Shown here piece by piece: positions 6,072 through 7,004 of a stretch of DNA of 7,004 nucleotides. This DNA comes from an uncultured Amylibacter sp. (GTDB taxonomy: Bacteria; Pseudomonadota; Alphaproteobacteria; Rhodobacterales; Rhodobacteraceae), in contig CALLAV010000117.1 of NCBI GenBank assembly GCA_938001995.1, forward strand, positions 1 to 7,004. The letters run 5' to 3'. The notes under the pieces were generated by a model. The model was not told the origin of the DNA, did not search any database, and saw only the letters and a program-made list of their open reading frames with translations. Numbering within the stretch: the stretch's first letter is position 1; the number at the start of each line of letters is the position of its first letter. A program made the translations under genes and the position numbers.

Positions 6072-6090
6072 AAAAACCCAATCGGGTTTT
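6072..6090 (-). terminator. First hairpin after rpsT, overlapping the stop codon
   Basis: AAAACCC (6090-6084 on the minus strand) pairs with GGGTTTT (6079-6073) around a 4-nt loop, followed by one more T. The stem uses the last two bases of the rpsT TAA stop (6091-6089). It is weaker than the next hairpin and may serve as a first-line terminator or as a 3'-end protecting stem; a ribosome at the stop codon would block its folding. Confidence 0.55.
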
Positions 6091-6352
6091 AAGCGAGCGC
6101 TTTAACTCGTGCCGCAAGGCGCGAGATTTTGCGGCTGGCTGTGTTCTTGTGCAGAACACCTTTTGTCACGCCGCGCATCATTTCTGGCTGAACTTCTTTC
6201 AGCGCAGCTGCTGCAACAGCCTGATCACCACCTTCGATCGCCTCTTCTACTTTACGCAGAAAAGTACGGATCCGCGAACGGCGGGCTTTGTTTACTTCAG
6301 TGCGGCGTTCGATTTGACGTGCACGTTTCTTAGCTTGTGGCGAGTTAGCCAT
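6089..6352 (-). CDS. rpsT: 30S ribosomal protein S20 (bS20)
   Basis: An 87-residue, highly basic, all-helical protein of the usual length, starting [17 protein letters not shown] and continuing with [19 protein letters not shown]. The later [19 protein letters not shown] segment is the conserved C-terminal rRNA-binding helix. bS20 binds 16S rRNA and assists early assembly of the small subunit. The ATG at 6352 is preceded by AGGA at 6362-6365, 9 nt away. It appears to be a single-gene transcript: a promoter candidate lies just upstream and two terminator hairpins follow. Its position between a crotonase gene and dnaA is one I associate with roseobacter-group chromosomes (from memory). Confidence 0.98.
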   Translation of the reverse strand: MANSPQAKKRARQIERRTEVNKARRSRIRTFLRKVEEAIEGGDQAVAAAALKEVQPEMMRGVTKGVLHKNTASRKISRLAARVKALA

Positions 6353-6394
6353 GTATAAAATTCCTGATCTTACGGATTCGAAAGATGAACCGCG

Positions 6395-6423
6395 TCTTTA
6401 GGACCACTCCGTTTATAAGTCAA
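6395..6423 (-). promoter_or_regulatory. Candidate sigma-70-type promoter of rpsT
   Basis: On the minus strand TTGACT (6423-6418) is separated by exactly 17 nt from TAAAGA (6400-6395). The -35 matches the consensus at five of six bases; the -10 is poor, as is common in alphaproteobacteria. Transcription would start near 6388, giving a leader of about 35 nt. The -35 lies 15 nt after the enoyl-CoA hydratase stop codon. Confidence 0.5.
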
Positions 6424-6438
6424 CGGTGCAATCGGTGA

Positions 6439-7004
6439 TTATTTGCCCCTAAATTTCGGGGATCGTTTTTCCATGAAGGCTGACATGCCCTCAGATTGGT
6501 CTTCAGACGCAAAAAGCGCATGAAATAAGCGTCTTTCGAACAAGATACCTTCACGTAACGTCGTTTCGTAGGATCGGTCTACGGCCTCTTTAACTGCCAT
6601 CGTCGCAAGCGTCGATTTCTCTGCAATCTTCGCAGCCGTCGCCATAACGTCTTCCATCAGCTTTTTGGCTGGAACAATACGACTCACCAAACCGGAACGT
6701 TCAGCCTCTTCGGCATCCATAAAACGACCAGTCAGATGCATTTCCATGGATTTTGACTTCCCTACAAACCGCGTTAAACGCTGCGATCCACCGATTCCCG
6801 CCATAACGCCAAGGTTAATCTCTGGCTGACCAAACTTTGCAGTATCCGAACAGATGATAAAGTCACACATCATCGCCAATTCGCAGCCACCGCCCAGCGC
6901 ATAGCCAGACACGGCTGCGATGATCGGTTTGCGCACGCGCATGATTTGATCGGTTTCAGGCGTGAATAAATCGCCTGTGAACACATCCACAAAGGACTTG
7001 TCCT
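6439..7004 (-). CDS. Enoyl-CoA hydratase, crotonase family (partial, N-terminus outside window)
   Basis: The frame runs from the right edge to a TAA at 6439-6441, giving about 187 C-terminal residues. The GTG at 6990 is an internal Val codon, not a start. The segment aligns well with mitochondrial-type short-chain enoyl-CoA hydratase: the oxyanion-hole and CoA-binding region [34 protein letters not shown], and the end [14 protein letters not shown]. Both catalytic glutamates are present, the one in GCEL (codon 6880-6882) and the one in QPEI (codon 6820-6822), 20 residues apart as in the rat enzyme. It should catalyse reversible hydration of trans-2-enoyl-CoA to 3-hydroxyacyl-CoA in fatty acid or amino acid breakdown. 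The exact chain-length preference cannot be told. It is followed directly by the rpsT promoter. Confidence 0.95.
   Translation of the reverse strand, partial: DKSFVDVFTGDLFTPETDQIMRVRKPIIAAVSGYALGGGCELAMMCDFIICSDTAKFGQPEINLGVMAGIGGSQRLTRFVGKSKSMEMHLTGRFMDAEEAERSGLVSRIVPAKKLMEDVMATAAKIAEKSTLATMAVKEAVDRSYETTLREGILFERRLFHALFASEDQSEGMSAFMEKRSPKFRGK

Overview
The window looks like chromosomal DNA from an alphaproteobacterium, most likely of the Rhodobacteraceae (roseobacter) group. The reasons are the protein styles of DnaA, bS20, the crotonase and the caspase-like protein, and the order enoyl-CoA hydratase, rpsT, dnaA. Base composition is moderate, below the high-GC members of the family. All taxonomic statements are inferred from memory of protein families, with no search run.

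Layout, left to right. At 2-295 is the 3' end of a plus-strand gene whose tail resembles DUF4384-type domains. It meets a minus-strand gene tail to tail with no spacer. All other genes are on the minus strand, so they are transcribed from right to left. In transcription order they are: a partial enoyl-CoA hydratase (6439-7004); rpsT (6089-6352) with its own promoter candidate and two stacked terminator hairpins; a gene-free stretch of about 390 bp; a rhodanese gene (5203-5640) only 16 nt ahead of dnaA (3819-5186); a terminator-like GC hairpin; an exported protein of unknown function (2952-3596); an exported YceI-like/OmpA fusion (1779-2837); and an exported caspase-like protein (296-1765) whose ribosome binding site overlaps the stop codon of the OmpA gene.

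The window therefore has two parts. From about 3800 rightward are housekeeping genes (replication initiation, translation, acyl-CoA metabolism). From about 3750 leftward is a set of envelope or periplasmic genes, three of them co-oriented and closely spaced. The YceI/OmpA protein and the caspase-like protein are very likely co-translated from one mRNA and may act together at the peptidoglycan or outer membrane. dnaN does not follow dnaA here; the envelope genes occupy that position.

The least ordinary items are the secreted caspase homologue with a C-terminal CxxCH-containing four-cysteine module, its tight coupling to a YceI/OmpA fusion, and the rhodanese-dnaA pair. I saw no CRISPR array, tRNA, rRNA, insertion sequence or convincing origin of replication.
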